Positions 11,507-64,000 of a stretch of DNA of 64,000 nt are shown one piece after another. The DNA is taken from positions 5,304,001 to 5,368,000 of the forward strand of contig WPIO01000025.1 in NCBI GenBank assembly GCA_009760855.2. Reading direction: 5' to 3'. Numbering within the stretch: position 1 is the first letter of the stretch; the number at the start of each line of letters is the position of its first letter. Under the pieces are notes generated by a model that saw nothing but the letters and a program-made list of their open reading frames with translations, did no database searches and was not told the DNA's origin. This stretch comes from Cristatella mucedo. Lineage: Eukaryota > Bryozoa > Phylactolaemata > Cristatellidae. The position numbers were made by a program, and so were the translations under genes.

Positions 11507-12555
11507 ATACAAACGAATCCCATTTACTTTATATTTAATTTTTATGCTGGGTGATACTCGGCGGTATTTGTCGTTAAATTCCCGGAATCTGCTGCAGCGA
11601 CCAATAAACTGAATGCTTTCCTTGCAGACACTAGATTCGGGATGTATAAATTTTGAAAGTTTCATTATGAAGACTGCCTCTACGGCTAACCATCACGTAT
11701 GATCCCTATTCAAGATTAGGGACTGTCTACCATCGTGACTTGCAAACAAATTTAACTAGCTCCCTGGTTCTGTCTCGGCTAGATTATTGCAGTTCTATCT
11801 TGGCTGGGCAACCGAAAAAGCCACTAAACCACTGCAGCTGGTGATGAATAGGGCTGCAAGGCTAGTTAGCAACCCGAAAGGTTCAGCCACGTCTCTTTTG
11901 CTGAAGGAGCTTCGATGGCTTCCGGTTGATCAACGAATACAGAGTAATGTTCTTACACTGACCCATAAGGCCTGTGACCATCAAAACTCGAGCTGGACCA
12001 ACAAAATCGTGGATGAGTTACACTGCAATTCCTGTTCATATGAGCTCTTCGTATAGCAATTATATCATGAGGAGGCAGGCAAAAAGTTAAGCTCGGAAGG
12101 TTACAATTCACCCATAAATGCATCGAGGAGGGCATTTCCTACATCTCTAATAGGAACAATTTTCCCATGATCACTCTTGGGGGTGGAGAAAGAATGAAAC
12201 AGGACTCGAGAAAAATGACTGAAGTTCCTACAAGAAGGAAGACAGAAGCAGAATACAAGCAGGATAGAAGCAAGACTTGCTGTGTACGTACAGTTTTAGG
12301 GTAGTAAACAAGACACCTAATACAGTCGAACCTCTCGGAGAAGCTACGCTGTGTGTGTGTCCTTTATGTACAGCCTGTCTATGCATGCAGACAGGCTATA
12401 CATACAGAGAGGATGAAATTAGAGTGGTTCGGCTGTATTATTATCATTATTATTACCACGACTAAACTATCACCCACTCGGGTAGTACATCAGGAATCGT
12501 CTCGAGTAAGCGGATTGCGACGTAAGGCCGAAGCTTTAACCCATGTGCCGAGAGT

Positions 12556-12597
12556 GAGAGAGAGAGAGAGAGAGACAGAGACAGAGAGAGAGATAGA
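12556..12597. repeat. (GA)n tract
   Basis: Imperfect gagaga run with occasional c and t interruptions. Confidence 0.9.
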
Positions 12598-12739
12598 GAC
12601 TTCATGGACTGACTCTCATACAGCTGCAGGTTATTTTGAGAGACTTCATACCGGCATGGCAATTCGCGAGAGCAACCTTGTCACAGACGACGCAGCAAAC
12701 ATTTTTACCGCTATGTCATAACCGATTGGTCCTGCTAAC

Positions 12740-13755
12740 TCTTCCGAACCACCTCGGAGCCGAGCCACTCCGGGCCTGAGTGGCTCGGCATCGAGCGCCC
12801 ATTGCGCCGTACGAGCGCAGGCACTCGCGCACGGAGAGAGAAGCGGCGTCATCTACTGCCAAAAGGACAGACACAGTGTTTTCAGTTGCAGAGTATAGCT
12901 ATAAGACATTTTTAGAGCAAATTTAGCCCAGTCGACTAACCAAGTCTGCGGAGGAGACGCGAAGCAAATGTTCGCGATATGACCCTCCGGTCAACAATTC
13001 CGTGAGCCGATATCGAAAGCGATTCAATTCGATCAGGAAACGCTGCCGGCCCGGTCGTGATTTGACGCGCTGCACATAAGTACAGGTGCGGCGTGGGGGT
13101 GCAGGTCGCGACTATGGTCGGATTTAAGACGCCAAAGGCAAAATCCACCCACATCAGTCGCATTACAGCGAGCATCAAAATATTTAATAAACACGTTCTC
13201 GGGAGGAACGGATTTGCATACCCCAACTAGACTGCGGGCGCGATACGAGCTAGCGACGTGGTATGAGGCAGGGCTAAGTCAGAACGGCGATGCTGGAGCT
13301 ACGCACATAGCGACGCAGTCAACTCCGCACACTCGACCTACTGAAAAAATGAAGCAAGTGAAGTTTTCACGGTTTTCCCTGGAGCAGCTACCTACCAGTT
13401 AGCCGCTAAGAGGGTCTTCCTTAAATAGCCGGCGGAAGCGCACGCAGTTACGAGGGAATGGCCGCTTGCAAACCAGTTTCCAATGCCGCTTCCGTAAGCG
13501 CGTGCTTGATATAGTGGGCTCGCGGTGCCGGGCTTGGTGATGCTCCTGGATTATTCTGAGATTGAATTAATTTAATGAACTTATTAAATTTTTGTCTGGA
13601 ACTGACGTAGGATGTTACCGCAAGCTCGGGTTAGCATATCTGTAGCGAGCGGTGCACATAGTTGCGGTTTGGTTCGGGGTCGGGGCCGCTGCTCGTAAAA
13701 TGGAGTGAAGTCGGCGCCAGCGGATTCTCCAGGGTGTGCATGGTTTTGCAGAGCC
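12740..13755. promoter_or_regulatory. CpG-richer putative promoter region upstream of ADAM17, possibly divergent
   Basis: CpG dinucleotides are clearly denser from about 12.7 to 14.1 kb than in the flanking introns. The stretch ends at the signal-peptide exon of the ADAM17-like gene. A minus-strand donor-like gtaggt at about 13396 could end a non-coding first exon of the SPAG1-like gene. A ttaaatag element near 13421 is the only TATA-like string I saw. Promoter function is inferred from position and composition only. Confidence 0.45.
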
Positions 13756-63494
<49,739 letters not shown>

Positions 63495-64000
63495 GTAAGT
63501 AGTCGGTGTCATTTGAGTGGCAGTCGTGTACTTGTGGACCTGTCCGGTAGTCTGTGGATTGCGTGAGTTTGGATTTTTCGAGAAATGTATTTGCACTGTG
63601 ATCCGACCCTCTTCCCCAGGTTTTCGGCTCTCATAGTTTTCACTTTAAGCTTATACCTGTGTAGAAATACTCGAAATCCGACGTCTTGTTGCTGCATGAC
63701 TCAGGCAACCGGGCAACTAAAACAGAGCTTTCACCTCGTTGACTGCATTAGTTTACTGCATTTCTGATCGTCCGTTGCGCTCATTTATTAATGACGAAAA
63801 AACCACGGGTTATTCGCTTCGAGCGTAGATCGTTTATCATTTCAAAACTAGAGCTATTGAGCCAGCTAAGGTTGATGAGGTATATGGGTTGGACAGATAT
63901 TCATGTCCAAGGGCAGTTCCGGTTCTGTGACACCTTGTTCCAATGTCTTTTACCATATGAGTAAAAAAGGTTGGGCATTACGCATGCTTGCTTGCTCTGC
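63495..64000 (+). other. ADAM17 intron, continues past the right edge
   Basis: I see no exon or repeat in these 506 bases. Confidence 0.6.

Larger units (their letters stand above)
11090..11995 (+). mobile_element. LINE family A fragment interrupted by SINE sequence
   Basis: Matches the RT region of the LINE at 22293-25530: the AACAACGATCGGTCTGGCAG stretch corresponds to 24281-24300. It resumes after 11290 and again after about 11506, through the segment for LDYC.S.LAGQP and LLKELRWLPVDQRIQS. Two interruptions are SINE pieces. All frames are broken. Confidence 0.85.
9795..12700. other. Region between the two start codons, left part
   Basis: Contains a LINE A relic (11090-11995) interrupted by SINE pieces, and a (GA)n tract at 12556-12597. 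An open frame at 10527-10306 (minus) has a possible acceptor at 10550 but no recognised family. Confidence 0.6.

Noticed and set aside
13705-13755. The upstream in-frame ATG at 13705 as the ADAM17 start
   Set aside because: It would put 17 non-hydrophobic residues before the signal peptide. ATG 13756 has good context and starts a normal signal sequence.

Overview
The window is metazoan nuclear DNA, most likely from an invertebrate. Coding sequence is split into short exons with GT-AG introns of up to about 10 kb. There are no operons or ribosome-binding sites, and the introns hold long GT/GA microsatellites, tRNA-derived SINEs, CR1/L2-like LINE fragments and decayed Tc1 and hAT transposases. 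I cannot name the species from sequence alone.

Two protein-coding genes lie head to head. On the minus strand (about 1-9794) are eight exons of a SPAG1-like TPR co-chaperone. Reading runs from an ATG at 9786 down to the left edge, where the gene leaves the window inside its first TPR block. The exons join in frame over 299 codons. On the plus strand (13756-63494, continuing to the right) is an ADAM17/TACE-like membrane metalloprotease. It has a signal-peptide exon, prodomain exons, a zinc-protease domain with the split [12 protein letters not shown] motif, disintegrin and membrane-proximal cysteine exons, a juxtamembrane helix exon and a transmembrane exon. Nineteen candidate exons join in frame to 715 codons (682 without one cassette-like exon). 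The cytoplasmic tail lies beyond the window.

The 4 kb between the two start codons (9787-13755) contains a decayed LINE with nested SINE pieces, then a CpG-richer stretch at about 12.7-13.75 kb that probably holds the ADAM17 promoter and perhaps a shared divergent promoter.

The introns hold the repeats. One nearly complete but frameshifted CR1/L2-type LINE (family A, 22293-25530) has further fragments at 11.1-12.0, 17.0, 22.1, 29.8-30.8 and 47.9-49.2 kb. A second LINE family (B) has fragments at 3.6, 7.7, 15.7-16.6, 17.4-18.1, 36.2-37.5, 57.7 and 59.2 kb. tRNA-like SINE family A is abundant. SINE family C appears to share its 3' end with LINE B. There are two Tc1-type remnants (19.5-20.2 and 37.5-38.1 kb) and one hAT-type remnant (20.6-21.0 kb).

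The most unusual stretch is 27.3-29.65 kb in ADAM17 intron 3. An intronless ribosomal protein S14 copy of full length (151 codons, one in-frame TGA) sits between inverted copies of the start of an unidentified 313-codon cysteine-containing ORF. It is bordered by further duplicated segments and perfect hairpins, which looks like a composite mobile element that has picked up a host gene.
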